Shown here: piece after piece, positions 27,801 through 38,716 of the stretch
Layout of the letters: each line of letters opens with the position of its first letter
Position numbering within the stretch: position 1 is the stretch's first letter
NCBI RefSeq assembly: GCF_900070365.1
Contig: NZ_LN850107.1
Span: 5,270,001 to 5,334,000, forward strand
Reading direction: 5' to 3'
Length of the DNA: 64,000 bases
Source: Alloactinosynnema sp. L-07
Lineage (GTDB): Bacteria; Actinomycetota; Actinomycetes; Mycobacteriales; Pseudonocardiaceae
Position numbers and translations under genes: made by a program
The notes under the pieces: model-generated
Database searches by the model: none
What the model was told of the DNA's origin: nothing
Seen by the model: only the letters and a program-made list of their open reading frames with translations

Positions 27801-28100
27801 CTAGTACTTCAGCAGGTTGGCGTCGTCGACCGACGCGGTCCGGCGGGTGCGGAAGATCGACATGATGATCGCCAGGCCGACCACGACCTCCGCGGCGGCC
27901 ACGACCATCACGAAGAAGGCCATCACCTGCCCGTCCAGCGAGCCGTTCATCCGCGAGAAGGTCACCAGCGTCAGGTTCACGGCGTTGAGCATCAGCTCGA
28001 TGCACATGAACACGACGATGGCGTTGCGGCGCACCAAGACGCCGACGGCGCCGATGGTGAACAGCAGCGCGGAGAGCAGCAAGTAGTACGACGGCGTCAT
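27801..28100 (-). CDS. nuoK: NADH-quinone oxidoreductase subunit K
   Basis: 99 residues, ATG 28100, overlapping the nuoJ stop by four bases. Three transmembrane helices (about 4-22, 28-48, 60-82). The conserved Glu residues of the proton path are in [11 protein letters not shown] (about 34) and [12 protein letters not shown] (about 70). Standard length. Part of the membrane arm next to NuoJ and NuoN. Confidence 0.97.
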   Translation of the reverse strand: MTPSYYLLLSALLFTIGAVGVLVRRNAIVVFMCIELMLNAVNLTLVTFSRMNGSLDGQVMAFFVMVVAAAEVVVGLAIIMSIFRTRRTASVDDANLLKY

Positions 28101-28939
28101 GCCTTGTCCTCCTTACCGGGCGCGAGCGAACGCGCGTCCGGGCCGGGCAGCAGACCCGCCACCGCCTTGCGCTCCTCGTCGAGCTTCTCCGACGCGGTGG
28201 CCTCGATGAGCCGCGACAGCGACTCCGGGGCGACCGAGCCGTCCGGCAGCAGCGCCGGGGTGGCCACCGAGTTCGACGTGGCGAACACGCCGGGGCCGGG
28301 CAGCGGCGAAGGCCGGTCGTGCTCGCCGCGGAAGCGGGCCTCGACCAGTTCCTTCTGCGTCTTGCGGCCCTTCTGGTGCCGGTCGACGTAGCCGAGGATC
28401 ATCGCGCCGACCGCGGCGACGATCAGCAGCGCCGAGGTCAGCTCGAAGGGGAACAGGTAGTCGGTGAAGATCTCGTAGCCGATGTTGTAGACGTTGCCCT
28501 TGCCGCCGTTGGCCTGCTCACCGGTGAGCCCGACCGCGCGGGCCGAGGTCAGCGACCGCGCGACCGCGGCGACCATCAGCACGGCGAGGCCGACGCCGAG
28601 CGCGCCCGCCCACAGCCGCTGCCCGCGCAGCACCTCGACCACCGAGTCCGACGAGTCGCGGCCGACGAGCATCAGCACGAACAGGAACAGCATCATGATC
28701 GCGCCGGTGTAGACGATGATCTGCACGAAGCCGAGGAACGGCGCCTGCTGCACCATGTAGAGCGCGCCAAGGCTGAGCATCGTCAGCACCAGGAACAGCG
28801 CCGAGTGCACCGCGTTGCGCGCGAACACCATGCCGAGGCCGCCCGCCAGCGCGAGCGGACCGAGGACCCAGAAGGTGACCGCCTCGCCGAGCGACACCTG
28901 GTTCGCGACCTCTTGGGCCGCCATGAGCATCGCGCTCAC
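28097..28939 (-). CDS. nuoJ: NADH-quinone oxidoreductase subunit J
   Basis: 280 residues, ATG 28939, overlapping nuoI by four bases. Five transmembrane helices in the first 190 residues ([26 protein letters not shown] is the conserved third helix region, about 70-95). The C-terminal 90 residues are a hydrophilic tail ([19 protein letters not shown] onward) not seen in proteobacterial NuoJ but usual in actinobacteria. Its function is unknown. Confidence 0.96.
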   Translation of the reverse strand: MSAMLMAAQEVANQVSLGEAVTFWVLGPLALAGGLGMVFARNAVHSALFLVLTMLSLGALYMVQQAPFLGFVQIIVYTGAIMMLFLFVLMLVGRDSSDSVVEVLRGQRLWAGALGVGLAVLMVAAVARSLTSARAVGLTGEQANGGKGNVYNIGYEIFTDYLFPFELTSALLIVAAVGAMILGYVDRHQKGRKTQKELVEARFRGEHDRPSPLPGPGVFATSNSVATPALLPDGSVAPESLSRLIEATASEKLDEERKAVAGLLPGPDARSLAPGKEDKA

Positions 28940-29481
28940 TTTTCCTCCCCGACCGCGTCCGGGTAGCCGTGCTTGCGGGCCAGGAACGGAGCGTTGACGT
29001 AGTAGTCCTGCTCGCTGTCACCGAGGTACATCGGGTGCGGTGGCTGCTCCATGCCCGGCAGCAGCGGCGCGAGCAGCTGCTCCTTGGTGAAGATCAGCCG
29101 CTGCCGGTCGTCGTCGGCCAGCTCGTAGTCGTTGAGCATGGTCAGCGACCGGGTCGGGCACGCCTCGATGCACAGGCCGCAGCCGATGCAGCGCAGGTAG
29201 TTGATCTGGTAGTCGGCGCCGTAGCGCTCGCCCGGGGAGTAGCGCGCGTCCTCGGTGTTGTCGCCGCCCTCGACGAAGATCGCGTCGGCCGGGCACGCCC
29301 AGGCGCACAGCTCGCAGCCGACGCACTTCTCCAGCCCGTCCGGGTGCCGGTTGAGCTGGTGGCGGCCGTGGTAGCGCGGCGCGGCCGGGGCACCGGCCTC
29401 CGGGTACTCCTCGGTGACGACCTTCTTGAACATCGTAGAGAAGGTCACTCCGAAGCCCTTCAAGGGATCGAAGACGCTCAT
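28936..29481 (-). CDS. nuoI: NADH-quinone oxidoreductase subunit I
   Basis: 181 residues, ATG 29481. A ferredoxin-like subunit at the base of the peripheral arm, carrying two 4Fe-4S clusters (N6a, N6b): [12 protein letters not shown] (about 55) and [12 protein letters not shown] (about 98). It passes electrons from NuoG to NuoB. Starts and stops overlap nuoH and nuoJ by four bases each. Confidence 0.97.
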   Translation of the reverse strand: MSVFDPLKGFGVTFSTMFKKVVTEEYPEAGAPAAPRYHGRHQLNRHPDGLEKCVGCELCAWACPADAIFVEGGDNTEDARYSPGERYGADYQINYLRCIGCGLCIEACPTRSLTMLNDYELADDDRQRLIFTKEQLLAPLLPGMEQPPHPMYLGDSEQDYYVNAPFLARKHGYPDAVGEEK

Positions 29482-30773
29482 TCTGCTTCCCTCTCACCCG
29501 CGGCCACGGCGGCGTGTTCACGCCGCGCGGCCCGGCGGACCCTCGCGGGCTTGGCGTTCTTGTCCGGGATCGACAGGTCCAGCGGCGGGATCGGGTAGCC
29601 GCCGCCGGTGACCGGCACGCGGCCCTCGTCGCGGTCGATCTTGCGCTCGGGCAGCAGGAAGCTGAGCCCGATGAGCAGCACCAGCACGACACCGCCCGCG
29701 ATCAGGATCGTCTGCGGAGAGATCTCAGCCTCGTTGCGGAACGCCCGCAGCGCCACCACGAGCACGATCCAGACCAGGTTCGCCGGGACCAGGATCTTCC
29801 AGCCCAGTCGCATGAACTGGTCGTAGCGCAGGCGGGGCAGCGTGCCGCGCAGCCAGATGAAGACGAACAGCAGGATCCATGTCTTGCCGAAGAACCACAG
29901 CAGCGGCCACCAGCCGGTATTGAACATGTTGTCGCCGATGGCCGAGATGGGCCACGGCGCCATGTACCCGCCGAGGAACAGCGTGGTGCAGAACGCGGAG
30001 ACGATGACCATGTTGACGTACTCGGCGAGGAAGAACAGGGCGAACTTCATCGAGCTGTACTCGGTGTGGAAGCCGCCGACCAGCTCCGACTCGGCCTCGG
30101 GGAGGTCGAAGGGGGCTCGGTTGGTCTCGCCGACCATGGAGATGCAGTAGATGAGGAAGCTCGGGATCAACAGGTAGAAATACCAGCCGGTGGATTGCGC
30201 GTCGACGATGTCACCGGTGGACAGCGACCCGGTGTAGAGGATGACCGCGACGATCGACAGCCCCATCGCGATCTCGTAGGAGATCACCTGGGCCGCCGAG
30301 CGCAGACCGCCGAGCAGCGGGTACGGCGAGCCGGAGGCCCAACCCGCGAGCACGATGCCGTAGACGCCCAGCGAGGAGCAGGCCAGCACCACGAGCACGC
30401 CGACCGGCAGGTCGACCAGCTGCAACACCGTGCGCTCGCCGAAGATCGAGACCTCGGGGCCGAACGGGATGACGGTGAAGGCCAGGAACGCGGGGATCAC
30501 CGAGATGATCGGCGCCAGGAAGTAGACCTTCCGGTCGGCCGTGTCGGGGATGATCTGTTCCTTGAACGGCAGCTTGATCGCGTCCGCGATGGACTGGAAC
30601 CAGCCGTTCGGACCGACCCGGTTGGGGCCGGGGCGGTGCTGCATCCTGGCGACGATCTTGCGCTCCAGAATGATCATCGCCATGGTCGCGACCGCGCCGA
30701 GCAGCAGCAGCACGACGGCCTTGATCAGGATGAGCCAGATCGGGTCGTCGGCCAGGAGTTGGGCCCTGGTCAT
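29478..30773 (-). CDS. nuoH: NADH-quinone oxidoreductase subunit H
   Basis: 431 residues, ATG 30773. Membrane subunit that forms the quinone chamber with NuoB and NuoD. Eight helices; [22 protein letters not shown] (about 43-64) and the charged quinone-site loop [31 protein letters not shown] (about 212-242) are clear. The C-terminus has about 60 extra polar residues ([12 protein letters not shown] onward), as in other actinobacteria. Confidence 0.97.
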   Translation of the reverse strand: MTRAQLLADDPIWLILIKAVVLLLLGAVATMAMIILERKIVARMQHRPGPNRVGPNGWFQSIADAIKLPFKEQIIPDTADRKVYFLAPIISVIPAFLAFTVIPFGPEVSIFGERTVLQLVDLPVGVLVVLACSSLGVYGIVLAGWASGSPYPLLGGLRSAAQVISYEIAMGLSIVAVILYTGSLSTGDIVDAQSTGWYFYLLIPSFLIYCISMVGETNRAPFDLPEAESELVGGFHTEYSSMKFALFFLAEYVNMVIVSAFCTTLFLGGYMAPWPISAIGDNMFNTGWWPLLWFFGKTWILLFVFIWLRGTLPRLRYDQFMRLGWKILVPANLVWIVLVVALRAFRNEAEISPQTILIAGGVVLVLLIGLSFLLPERKIDRDEGRVPVTGGGYPIPPLDLSIPDKNAKPARVRRAARREHAAVAAGEREAE

Positions 30774-33202
30774 GCGTTCCCTCCAGGTGCGATGGCGACC
30801 GGACTGCCGTGGCCTGCGCCGAGAACGGCGCGGACAGCGGACTCGCCGGAGTTGCCGGGCAGCCAGACCACGCCGTCGGGCAGGTCGGCGACCTCGACCG
30901 GCACGGTGATCGTGCCGCGGTCGGTGCTGACCTTGACGGTGTCGGTGACCCCGTTGTCAGACGCGGTCTTGCTCGACAGGCGGGCCACGACCGGGCGGGC
31001 GGTGCCCGCCAGGTTCGGCTCGTCGTCCTGCAGCGAGCCGTTGTCGAGCAGCATCCGCCAGGTCGCCAGCCGGACCGAGCCGTTGCCCGCGACCGGGGTC
31101 GCGGTCGGCGCCGTGCCCGTGCGGACCACGACCGGCAGGCGGGCCAGGTCCGCGGCCGATGCGGCCGGGGTCTGGGTGAACAGGTCGACGTCCATCTCCA
31201 CGGCCAGCGAGTCCAGGACCCGGCCGTCTGACATCGCGCCCGTGCCTTCGAGGGTGCTGACGAACTCGCGTCGGCGGCCCTCCCAGTTCAGGTAGCTGCC
31301 CGCCTTCTCCACCGACGGCGCGATGGGCAGGACGACGTCGGCCTTCGCGGTGACCGCGCTGTGCCGGAGTTCGAGGCTGACCACGAAGCCCGCCGTGTCG
31401 AGCGCGCGCTCGGCCAGCGCCGGGTCGGTCAGGTCGAGCGGGTCGACACCGCCGACGACCAGCGCGTCGAGCCGACCGTTCGCGGCGGCGGCGATGATCG
31501 CGTCGCCGTCGCGGCCGGGCTGGGTGGGCAGTGCGCCGGGCGCCAGGCCCCACGCCTGCTCGACCTCGGCGCGCGCGGCGGCGTCGGTGACCAGGCGGCC
31601 ACCGGGCAGCAGCGTGGGCGCCGCACCCGTGTCGAGCGCGCCGCGCTCACCGGCGCGGCGCGGGATCCACGCGAGCTTGGCGCTGGTCGACGCCGCCAAC
31701 CGCAGCGCGGCGCTGAGCAGGCCGGGGACCTGCGCGGCACGCTCGCCGACCAGGATCACCGCCCCTTCAGCGGACAACGCGGACGTGACGTCGGGGGCGT
31801 GCTCGGCCAGACCGTCCAGGGCCGCCGCCTCGCCGCCGGGCGCGGTGGCGAGCAGGGTGCCGAAGGTCTTCTCGACGCTCGGGCTGGTCCACTGTCCGAT
31901 GTGGAAGACCTTGGTCTTGCCCTTGCGTGCCGCCTTGCGCAGCCGCAGGAACACGATCGGGGCTTCCTCTTCCGGTTCGAAGGCCACGCAGAGAACAGCG
32001 GGGGCCTTCTCGATGCCCTTGAAGGTGACGCCGGTCTCCGGCGTCGTCCCGACCACAGTGGACGCGAGGAAGTCGAGTTCCTCGGCGGAGTGCGGACGGG
32101 CGCGGAAGTCGATGTCGTTGGTGCGCAGCGCGATGCGGGCGAACTTGGCGTAGGCGTAGGCGTCCTCGACGGTCAGGCGACCGCCGGTGAGCACCGCGGC
32201 ACCCTTGCCCGCGACCGCCTTGGCCAGACCATCGGCCGCGAGCTGCAGCGCGTCGGTCCAGCTGGTCTCGACGAGCTCACCGGTCTTCGCGTCGCGCACC
32301 ATCGGCCGGGTGATCCGGTCGGCGGCGGTGGCGTAGCGGAAGGCGAAGCGGCCCTTGTCGCAGATCCACTCCTCGTTGACCTCGGGGTCGTCACCCGCGA
32401 GCTTGCGGGTGACCTTGCCGCGGCGCGAGTCGGTGCGCTCGGCGCAGCCCGACGAGCAGTGTTCGCACACGCTCGGGGTGGACACCAGGTCGAACGGGCG
32501 GGACCGGAACCGGTAGGCCGCGCTGGTCAGCGCGCCGACCGGGCAGATCTGGATGGTGTTGCCGGAGAAGTAGCTCTGGAAGGGCTTCTCCTCGGCGATG
32601 CCGATCTGTTGCTGGGCGCCGCGTTCGAGCAGTTCGATGAACGGGTCGCCCGCGATCTGCGCCGAGAACCGGGTGCAGCGCTGGCAGAGCACGCAGCGCT
32701 CGCGGTCGAGGAGCACCTGGGTGCTGATCGCCAGTGGCTTCGGGAAGGTCCGCTTGGTCTCGTGGAAGCGCGAGTCCGTGCGGCCGTTCGACATCGCCTG
32801 GTTCTGCAGGGGGCATTCGCCGCCCTTGTCGCAGATCGGGCAGTCGAGCGGGTGGTTGATGAGCAGCAGCTCCATCACACCCTGCTGCGCCTTGTCGGCG
32901 ACCGGGGAGCTGAGCTGGGTCTTGACCACCATGTCGTCGCCGACGGTCATCGTGCACGAGGCCTGCGGCTTCGGCATGGGCCGTCCGCCCATCTCGACCT
33001 CGACGAGGCACTGGCGGCAGGCACCGGCGGGTTCGAGCAGCGGGTGGTCGCAGAACCGGGGGATCTGGATGCCCAGCCGCTCGGCGGTGCGGATGATCAG
33101 TTCGCCCTTGGGCGCGATCACCTCGGCACCGTCGATGGTCAGCCGCACGTGCCCTTCGGGAACGGGGGCTTTCTCGACCGCGTTCTCGGGCGCGATGGTC
33201 AT
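30770..33202 (-). CDS. nuoG: NADH-quinone oxidoreductase subunit G
   Basis: 810 residues, ATG 33202, overlapping the nuoF stop by four bases. N-terminal 2Fe-2S domain ([17 protein letters not shown], about 40), the His/Cys cluster region [12 protein letters not shown] (about 120), a 4Fe-4S motif [10 protein letters not shown] (about 163) and a further cluster set [10 protein letters not shown]...CDKGRF (about 235-275), followed by a molybdopterin-oxidoreductase-like domain without evident cofactor role. The third region keeps enough cysteines for the extra cluster found in some bacteria (N7-like); this assignment is by motif only. Confidence 0.96.
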   Translation of the reverse strand: MTIAPENAVEKAPVPEGHVRLTIDGAEVIAPKGELIIRTAERLGIQIPRFCDHPLLEPAGACRQCLVEVEMGGRPMPKPQASCTMTVGDDMVVKTQLSSPVADKAQQGVMELLLINHPLDCPICDKGGECPLQNQAMSNGRTDSRFHETKRTFPKPLAISTQVLLDRERCVLCQRCTRFSAQIAGDPFIELLERGAQQQIGIAEEKPFQSYFSGNTIQICPVGALTSAAYRFRSRPFDLVSTPSVCEHCSSGCAERTDSRRGKVTRKLAGDDPEVNEEWICDKGRFAFRYATAADRITRPMVRDAKTGELVETSWTDALQLAADGLAKAVAGKGAAVLTGGRLTVEDAYAYAKFARIALRTNDIDFRARPHSAEELDFLASTVVGTTPETGVTFKGIEKAPAVLCVAFEPEEEAPIVFLRLRKAARKGKTKVFHIGQWTSPSVEKTFGTLLATAPGGEAAALDGLAEHAPDVTSALSAEGAVILVGERAAQVPGLLSAALRLAASTSAKLAWIPRRAGERGALDTGAAPTLLPGGRLVTDAAARAEVEQAWGLAPGALPTQPGRDGDAIIAAAANGRLDALVVGGVDPLDLTDPALAERALDTAGFVVSLELRHSAVTAKADVVLPIAPSVEKAGSYLNWEGRRREFVSTLEGTGAMSDGRVLDSLAVEMDVDLFTQTPAASAADLARLPVVVRTGTAPTATPVAGNGSVRLATWRMLLDNGSLQDDEPNLAGTARPVVARLSSKTASDNGVTDTVKVSTDRGTITVPVEVADLPDGVVWLPGNSGESAVRAVLGAGHGSPVAIAPGGNA

Positions 33203-34503
33203 GAGTGCGCTCCTGCCAGTGCGTGCGCGCCGACCCTGTTCTTCTCGCACAGGGCCAGGAATTCGTCGCGGAAGTACTTGATGCCGCTGGTGATCGGGCT
33301 GACCGCGCCGTCACCGAGCGCGCAGAACGACCGGCCGAGGATGTTGTCGCAGATGTCGAGCAGCGTGTCGATGTCCGACGGCGTGCCCTCGCCCGCGTTC
33401 ATCCGCTCCAGGATGCCGGTGAGCCAGTAGGTGCCCTCGCGGCACGGGGTGCACTTGCCGCAGGACTCGTGCTCGTAGAACTGCGTCCACTTCATGACCG
33501 CCCACGGCACGGACACGGTCTCGTTGAAGACCATGACCGCGGTCGTGCCCAGCATCGAACCGGCTTCCGCCGCGCCTTCGAAGTCCAGGGGGACGTCGAG
33601 GTGTTCGGCGGTGAACATCGGCGTGGACGAGCCACCCGGGGTCCAGAACTTCAGCGGGACGCCGTCCTTCATGCCGCCCGCGAGTTCGAGGAGTTCCCGC
33701 AGCGTGGTGCCCAACGGGGCCTCGTACTGGCCCGGCTTCTCCACGTGCCCGGAGATCGAGTAGATCTTGGGGCCGGGGGACTTCTCGGTGCCCATCGTGC
33801 GGAACCAGTCGGAGCCGCCGTTGACGATGAACGGCACGCTGGCGATGGTCTCGACGTTGTTCACCGTGGTCGGCGCGGCGTAGAGACCGGCTGCTGCGGG
33901 GAACGGCGGCTTGAGTCGCGGCTGGCCGCGGCGGCCCTCCAGCGAGTCGAGCAGCGCGGTCTCCTCACCGCAGATGTAGGCGCCCGCGCCCGCGTGCACG
34001 GTGATCTCCAGGTCGAACCCGGAGCCGAGGATGTCCTTGCCGAGGTAGCCAGCGGCGTGCGCCTCGCGAACCGCCGCGTTGAGGCGGCGGATGCAGTGCA
34101 GGGCCTCGCCGCGCACATAGATGAAGCAGTGGTGCGACCGCATCGCGTACGAGGCGATGATGCAGCCCTCGATCAGCGAGTGCGGGTCGGCCATCATCAG
34201 CGGGATGTCCTTGCACGTGCCCGGCTCGCCCTCGTCGGCGTTGATCACCAGGTAGTGCGGCTTGTCCTCGTTGGGCGGCATGAACGACCATTTGATGCCC
34301 GCGGGGAAACCCGCGCCACCGCGGCCGCGCAGGCCGGAGTCCTTCACCAGCTGGACGAGCTGCTCAGGCGTGCCCGCGAGCGCCTTGCGCAGCGCGGTGT
34401 AGCCCTCGAGCTGCTCATAGGTCTTGATCGACCACGACAGCGGGGACAGCCAGCGCTTGGTGAGCACCGGGGTGACCGGCGCGGGCTTGTTGGGGGAACT
34501 CAT
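33199..34503 (-). CDS. nuoF: NADH-quinone oxidoreductase subunit F
   Basis: 434 residues, ATG 34503, overlapping nuoE by four bases; the long frame upstream of this ATG is a shadow. It binds NADH and [20 protein letters not shown] (about 57-73), [19 protein letters not shown] (about 175-193). The 4Fe-4S cluster N3 motif is [12 protein letters not shown] (about 345), with the fourth Cys about 40 residues later (GRSFCALGD). It oxidises NADH and starts electron flow. Confidence 0.97.
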   Translation of the reverse strand: MSSPNKPAPVTPVLTKRWLSPLSWSIKTYEQLEGYTALRKALAGTPEQLVQLVKDSGLRGRGGAGFPAGIKWSFMPPNEDKPHYLVINADEGEPGTCKDIPLMMADPHSLIEGCIIASYAMRSHHCFIYVRGEALHCIRRLNAAVREAHAAGYLGKDILGSGFDLEITVHAGAGAYICGEETALLDSLEGRRGQPRLKPPFPAAAGLYAAPTTVNNVETIASVPFIVNGGSDWFRTMGTEKSPGPKIYSISGHVEKPGQYEAPLGTTLRELLELAGGMKDGVPLKFWTPGGSSTPMFTAEHLDVPLDFEGAAEAGSMLGTTAVMVFNETVSVPWAVMKWTQFYEHESCGKCTPCREGTYWLTGILERMNAGEGTPSDIDTLLDICDNILGRSFCALGDGAVSPITSGIKYFRDEFLALCEKNRVGAHALAGAHS

Positions 34504-35267
34504 TTCGCGGGAACCTCCGGCAGCGGCGGGTTCGGCATCGCCGGAGCGGTCCAGCCGCTCTCCTCGGCGAGTTTCGCGCCGCGCAGCGTCTCCACGGCGG
34601 CGGACGGACCGTCCACAGTGGCGCGATAGTCGGCGTCGTCCTCCGGGAAGAACCCGGCCAGCTCCAGCTCCGCGGTGCGGAAGTCGCGCAGCGGGGCGCC
34701 GCGGGTCGGCTGCGGCTTCTCGCCGGAGCGCAGGGCGTTCACCAGCGTGACAGCCGACTCGGGGGTCTGGTTGTCGAAGAACTCGTAGTTGACCTGGATG
34801 ACCGGGCCGAGGTCGCAGGCGGCCAGGCACTCGGCGTGCTCCAGCGTGATCGAGCCAGGCGCCCCCGGCTCCCCCGCGGTCTCGTTGTGACCGAGGCGTT
34901 TGCCGTCGGCGCCCAGGTGCTCGCCGAGCGTCTTGTAGATCTCGTCGCCGCCCAGCACCGCGCACAAGGTGTTGGTGCAGACGCTGACGAGGTGCTCGCC
35001 GCAGGTCTTGCGCTTGTACATGGTGTAGAACGTCGCGACCGCGCTGACCTCGGCGGCGGACAGGTCGAGCAGGCCGGCGCAGAACTCGATGCCCGCCTGG
35101 CTGACCTTGCCCTCGACCGACTGCACCAGGTGCAGCATCGGCAGCAGCGCCGACCGCGACTGGGGGTAGCGCGCGATGATCGCTTGCGCCTTCTCGACGG
35201 TGTCGGCACCGAACACGGCACCGTCCGCTGTGGACTCGGCGGTGACCTCGACGGCTTCGGCGCTCAT
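34500..35267 (-). CDS. nuoE: NADH-quinone oxidoreductase subunit E
   Basis: 255 residues, ATG 35267. Thioredoxin-like 2Fe-2S protein; cluster N1a cysteines in [11 protein letters not shown] (about 95) and [11 protein letters not shown] (about 136). The C-terminal extension from about residue 170 is longer than in proteobacteria and continues past the conserved fold with Glu- and Pro-rich sequence. Partner of NuoF in the NADH dehydrogenase module. Confidence 0.96.
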   Translation of the reverse strand: MSAEAVEVTAESTADGAVFGADTVEKAQAIIARYPQSRSALLPMLHLVQSVEGKVSQAGIEFCAGLLDLSAAEVSAVATFYTMYKRKTCGEHLVSVCTNTLCAVLGGDEIYKTLGEHLGADGKRLGHNETAGEPGAPGSITLEHAECLAACDLGPVIQVNYEFFDNQTPESAVTLVNALRSGEKPQPTRGAPLRDFRTAELELAGFFPEDDADYRATVDGPSAAVETLRGAKLAEESGWTAPAMPNPPLPEVPAK

Positions 35268-36589
35268 CGGTCACACCCTCCCATCACGGGGTCGATCGAG
35301 GCGACGGCCGCGATCACGTCGGCGACCATGCTGCCCTCGGACATGGCGGGCATCGCCTGCAGGTTGACGAAACTTGGTTCGCGCACGTGCACGCGCAGCG
35401 GGCGGGTGCCGCCGTCGGAGACCAGGTGGTAACCCAGTTCGCCGCGCGGGGACTCCACCGGCACGTACACCTGGCCCGCCGGGACCTTGAAGCCCTCGGT
35501 GACCAGCTTGAAGTGGTGGATCAGCGACTCCATCGACTGACCCATGATCTTGGCGACGTGCGCGGTGGAGTTGCCCATGCCGTCGTTGCCGATGCTGAGC
35601 TTCGCGGGCCAGGCGATCTTCTGGTCCTCGACCATGACCGGGCCCGGCTCCAGCTTCTTGAGGCACTGGGCGACGATCTTGAGCGACTGGTGCATCTCCT
35701 CCACCCGCAGCAGGTAGCGCGCGTACGCGTCGGCCGCGGTCGAGGTCGGGACCTCGAAGTCGTACTCCTCGTAGCCCAGGTACGGCTCGGTCTTGCGCAG
35801 GTCCCAGGCCAGGCCCGCCGAACGCAGGATCGGGCCGGTGATGCCGAGCGCGAGGCACGCGTCGACCGGCAGGTAGCCGATGCCGATGAGGCGGTTCTTC
35901 CAGATCGGCTGGCCGGTCAGCAGCTTGTCGTAGTCCGGCAGCCGCGAGTCCATGACCTTGAGGAAGTCGACGGTCTTCTGGTGGTAGTCCGCCGGGAGGT
36001 CCTGCGCGAGACCGCCGGGACGGATGAACGCGTGGTTCATCCGCAGGCCGGTCAGGTGCTCCAGCAGGTGCAGGACTTCCTCGCGCTCGCGGAAGCCCGC
36101 GGTCATCGCCGTCAGGGAGCCAAGCTCCATGCCGCCGGTGGCCAGCGCGACCAGGTGCGAGCCGATCCGGTTGAGCTCCAGCAGCATGACCCGGATGACC
36201 TGCGCGCGGCGCGGCGCCTCGATGCCGAGGAGCTTCTCGATCGCCATGCAGTAGGCGGCCTCGTTGGACAGCGGCGCCAGGTAGTCCATGCGGGTCACGA
36301 AGGTGACGCCCTGGGTCCAGGTGCGGTATTCGCAGTTCTTCTCGATGCCGGTGTGCAGGTAGCCGATCACCGAGCGGGCCTGGGTGACCGTCTCGCCCTC
36401 GAGTTCGAGGACCAGGCGCAGCACGCCGTGCGTCGACGGGTGCTGCGGGCCCAGGTTGATGATGATGCGCTCGTCGTGGATCGCGTCATCGAGCACGGTG
36501 TCCCAGTCGCCGCCGGTGACCGTGTAGACGCGGCCCTCGGTGGTCTCCCTGGACTCGGCGACCGTCGCTGTGTCGTCGCTGGTGGTCAC
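35264..36589 (-). CDS. nuoD: NADH-quinone oxidoreductase subunit D
   Basis: 441 residues. The start is GTG 36589, overlapping the nuoC stop (GTGA), which fixes it. The 49-kDa-type subunit descends from nickel hydrogenase and lines the quinone site: [16 protein letters not shown] (about 45-60), the His-Tyr region [20 protein letters not shown] (about 90-108), and the C-terminal [15 protein letters not shown] (about 385). The length is typical when the first 35 polar residues are included. Works with NuoB and NuoH. Confidence 0.97.
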   Translation of the reverse strand: MTTSDDTATVAESRETTEGRVYTVTGGDWDTVLDDAIHDERIIINLGPQHPSTHGVLRLVLELEGETVTQARSVIGYLHTGIEKNCEYRTWTQGVTFVTRMDYLAPLSNEAAYCMAIEKLLGIEAPRRAQVIRVMLLELNRIGSHLVALATGGMELGSLTAMTAGFREREEVLHLLEHLTGLRMNHAFIRPGGLAQDLPADYHQKTVDFLKVMDSRLPDYDKLLTGQPIWKNRLIGIGYLPVDACLALGITGPILRSAGLAWDLRKTEPYLGYEEYDFEVPTSTAADAYARYLLRVEEMHQSLKIVAQCLKKLEPGPVMVEDQKIAWPAKLSIGNDGMGNSTAHVAKIMGQSMESLIHHFKLVTEGFKVPAGQVYVPVESPRGELGYHLVSDGGTRPLRVHVREPSFVNLQAMPAMSEGSMVADVIAAVASIDPVMGGCDR

Positions 36590-37344
36590 GAGTACGACCT
36601 CCGCTGGTCCGGCGGAGGAATCTCCGCGCCCTTGTACTCCACGGGAATCCCGCCGAGCGGGTAGTCCTTGCGCTGCGGGTGGCCGTCCCAGTCGTCCGGC
36701 ATGAGGATCCGGGTCAGCGCCGGGTGTCCGTCGTAGACGATGCCGAACATGTCCCAGGCCTCGCGTTCCTGCCAGTCGGCGGTCGGGTAGACCTCGACCA
36801 CGGAGGGCACGTGCGGGTCCTCGATGTCGAGGGCCACCTCCAGCCGGATGCGGCGGCGGAACGTCATCGACGTCAGGTGGTAGACGGAGTGCAGGCGTTG
36901 CGGAATGTCCACGCCGTAGTCCACACCGGACACCGAGCTGCACAGCTCGAAGCGCAGGGCGGGCTCGTCGCGCAGCGTCCAGCACAGGGCGAGCAGGTGC
37001 TCGCGGGCGACGTAGAAGGTGATCTCGCCGCGGTCGACGGTGACCTGCTGGATCGCGGTGGCCGGGATCTGCCGGGTGGCCATGGCGGCGCCGAGGTCGT
37101 CGGCCAGCTCGTCGAACCAGCCGCCGTAGGGGCGCTCGGCCGGGGCCGGGCTGTAGACCGGGAGGACCAAGCCGCCGAAGCCGGAGGTGTCGCCGGTGCC
37201 CTCGACCTGGAACATGCCGGTCCGGGCCTTGCCGGCGACGACCGGCTCTTGGTGGTCGGCGGGTGCGGCCAGGGTGGTGTCGGGTTCCTGGCCGGGCTCG
37301 GGAGCGCTGGAGCCTTCGCCGCCTGTGGTGGGTTCGTCAGCCAT
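36586..37344 (-). CDS. nuoC: NADH-quinone oxidoreductase subunit C
   Basis: 252 residues, ATG 37344, four bases after nuoB. The 30-kDa structural subunit: [38 protein letters not shown] (about 180-215) is the signature. The first 70 residues (Pro, Gly and Glu-rich, [16 protein letters not shown]) are an unconserved extension, common in actinobacteria. It stabilises the NuoB-NuoD interface. Confidence 0.96.
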   Translation of the reverse strand: MADEPTTGGEGSSAPEPGQEPDTTLAAPADHQEPVVAGKARTGMFQVEGTGDTSGFGGLVLPVYSPAPAERPYGGWFDELADDLGAAMATRQIPATAIQQVTVDRGEITFYVAREHLLALCWTLRDEPALRFELCSSVSGVDYGVDIPQRLHSVYHLTSMTFRRRIRLEVALDIEDPHVPSVVEVYPTADWQEREAWDMFGIVYDGHPALTRILMPDDWDGHPQRKDYPLGGIPVEYKGAEIPPPDQRRSYS

Positions 37345-37348
37345 GTTT

Positions 37349-37903
37349 CTACTTCTTCTTCGGCGCGTACTTGATGGAGGACGCGATCAGCTCGGTGCGC
37401 TCGCCACTGGCCGCGCGGATCGCCGCGCGCGTGGCGTTGATCGGCTCGTCCTGGATCTTGGCGTGCAGCTTGAGGATCGCGTCGAGCAGCATCTCCGGGC
37501 GCGGCGGACAGCCGGGCAGGTACATGTCGACCGGCACGATGTGGTCGACACCCTGGACGACGGCGTAGTTGTTGAACATGCCGCCGGACGAGGCACACAC
37601 GCCCATCGCCAGCACCCAGCGCGGCTCGGCCATCTGGTCGTAGATCTGGCGCAGCACCGGGGCCATCTTGTTGGTGACCCGGCCCGCGACGATCATCAGG
37701 TCGGCCTGGCGCGGGGAGGCGCGGAAGGCCTCCATGCCGAAGCGTGCGATGTCATAGCGCGGACCACCGGTGGTCATCATCTCGATGGCACAGCAGGCCA
37801 GGCCGAACGTGGCAGGCCACAGGGAGTTCTTGCGGCCCCAGTTGACCAGCTTTTCCAGGCTGGCCAACATGATTCCGTTGGGAAGCTTCTCCTCGATACC
37901 CAT
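37349..37903 (-). CDS. nuoB: NADH-quinone oxidoreductase subunit B
   Basis: 184 residues, ATG 37903. It carries the last 4Fe-4S cluster, N2, with tandem Cys in [10 protein letters not shown] (about 36) and further Cys in [10 protein letters not shown] (about 102) and [10 protein letters not shown] (about 132). It hands electrons to the quinone at the NuoD-NuoH site. Normal length; 21 bases from nuoA. Confidence 0.97.
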   Translation of the reverse strand: MGIEEKLPNGIMLASLEKLVNWGRKNSLWPATFGLACCAIEMMTTGGPRYDIARFGMEAFRASPRQADLMIVAGRVTNKMAPVLRQIYDQMAEPRWVLAMGVCASSGGMFNNYAVVQGVDHIVPVDMYLPGCPPRPEMLLDAILKLHAKIQDEPINATRAAIRAASGERTELIASSIKYAPKKK

Positions 37904-37924
37904 GACGTCTGCCTCCTTCCCCCG

Positions 37925-38329
37925 TCAGTTCCAGTCGAGGCCGCCGCGCCGCCACACATAGGCGTACGCGAAGCCGACTGTCGCGATGAACAAGAAGATC
38001 TCCACCAGGCCGAACAGGCCGAGGGCGTCCGCCGAGACCGCGAACGGGTAGAGGAACACCATTTCGATGTCGAACAGGATGAACAGCATCGCCGTGAGGT
38101 AGTAGGCCACCGGCACCCGGCCGCCGCCGACGACGGGCTGCGGGGACGGCTCGATGCCGCACTCGTATGCCTCGAACTTGGCCCGGTTGTAGCGACTCGG
38201 GCCGAGCAGCGGACCGAGCAGCGCGGAGAACACCGCGAAGCCCGCGGCCAGGACGAACATCACGACCAACGGGAAGTAGATCCCCAGTCCCGACGACACG
38301 TCCGCTGTTTGTGCTTGGAGCATCGACAC
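37925..38329 (-). CDS. nuoA: NADH-quinone oxidoreductase subunit A
   Basis: 134 residues using GTG 38329, which has AAGGA seven bases away; ATG 38323 (MLQAQT) is an alternative with poorer spacing. Three transmembrane helices (about 15-38, 70-92, 98-118). KFEAYECGIEP (about 50-60) in the first loop and FDIEMVFLYPFA (about 83-94) are the family signatures. First gene of the operon; two Rex-type operators lie 96 and 129 bases ahead of it. Confidence 0.95.
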   Translation of the reverse strand: MSMLQAQTADVSSGLGIYFPLVVMFVLAAGFAVFSALLGPLLGPSRYNRAKFEAYECGIEPSPQPVVGGGRVPVAYYLTAMLFILFDIEMVFLYPFAVSADALGLFGLVEIFLFIATVGFAYAYVWRRGGLDWN

Positions 38330-38425
38330 CGCCGCTGTCCTTTCCCCGCCGCTCACGGCCGGAACCCTATGGGTCCTCGGTCACACCCAAATCGGTTAGG
38401 GCGACCTAACTAATTCGGGTGACGT

Positions 38426-38443
38426 TTGTGAAAACATTCACAA
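38426..38443. promoter_or_regulatory. Rex operator (site 1) upstream of nuoA
   Basis: TTGTGAA-AACA-TTCACAA, perfect 7-bp arms around four bases. This is the published consensus of Rex, the NADH/NAD+-sensing repressor of actinobacteria; in Streptomyces coelicolor Rex controls nuo, cyd and related genes. Position is 97 bases ahead of the nuoA start. Confidence 0.88.
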
Positions 38444-38458
38444 GCGAGACCGCTCGGC

Positions 38459-38474
38459 TGTGAAGGGCTTCACA
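38459..38474. promoter_or_regulatory. Rex operator (site 2) upstream of nuoA
   Basis: TGTGAA-GGGC-TTCACA, perfect 6-bp arms, 33 bases centre to centre from site 1, on nearly the same helical face. Two sites suggest cooperative binding. Confidence 0.8.
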
Positions 38475-38716
38475 AGTAATCAGGGGCAGTCTAGGACCTG
38501 GCTCACAGCGCGAAACTCGGCCCCCTTGGCAACTCTCCGTGAACAAGTGATGTCCACGACAGACGTACTGAAAGGGCCTTGACCAGCGCTAACAGCCCGC
38601 TAGCGGAAGCGAATCCTTGTTACTGGACGGTAGTGCGGGATTGGTTCAGCTGGCTGTTCCACGAACTCGCGAACAGCCTGCACGACAACAGCCCGCTGGC
38701 GCGGGCTGACCTTTTG
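38475..38716. repeat. Intergenic region with a partial tandem copy of the kinase-like gene's 3' end
   Basis: AACAGCCCGCT at 38591 and 38687, and TTGTTAC(T/C)GGACGGT at 38617 and 38714, are 96-97 bases apart. The second copy is the true 3' end of the downstream kinase-like gene. The first is a decayed repeat. No gene is evident in the rest. Confidence 0.6.
38689..38708 (-). terminator. Terminator of the kinase-like gene
   Basis: Perfect 8-bp stem CAGCCCGC (38689-38696) and GCGGGCTG (38701-38708), loop TGGC, starting eight bases after the minus-strand stop at 38717. Confidence 0.65.

Noticed and set aside
26058..28391. Plus-strand frame of about 777 codons across nuoL, nuoK and nuoJ
   Set aside because: Antisense to three strong nuo genes; His, Gln and Arg-rich product without domains.
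31361..33430. Plus-strand frame of about 690 codons across nuoG
   Set aside because: Antisense shadow of nuoG; same type of composition.
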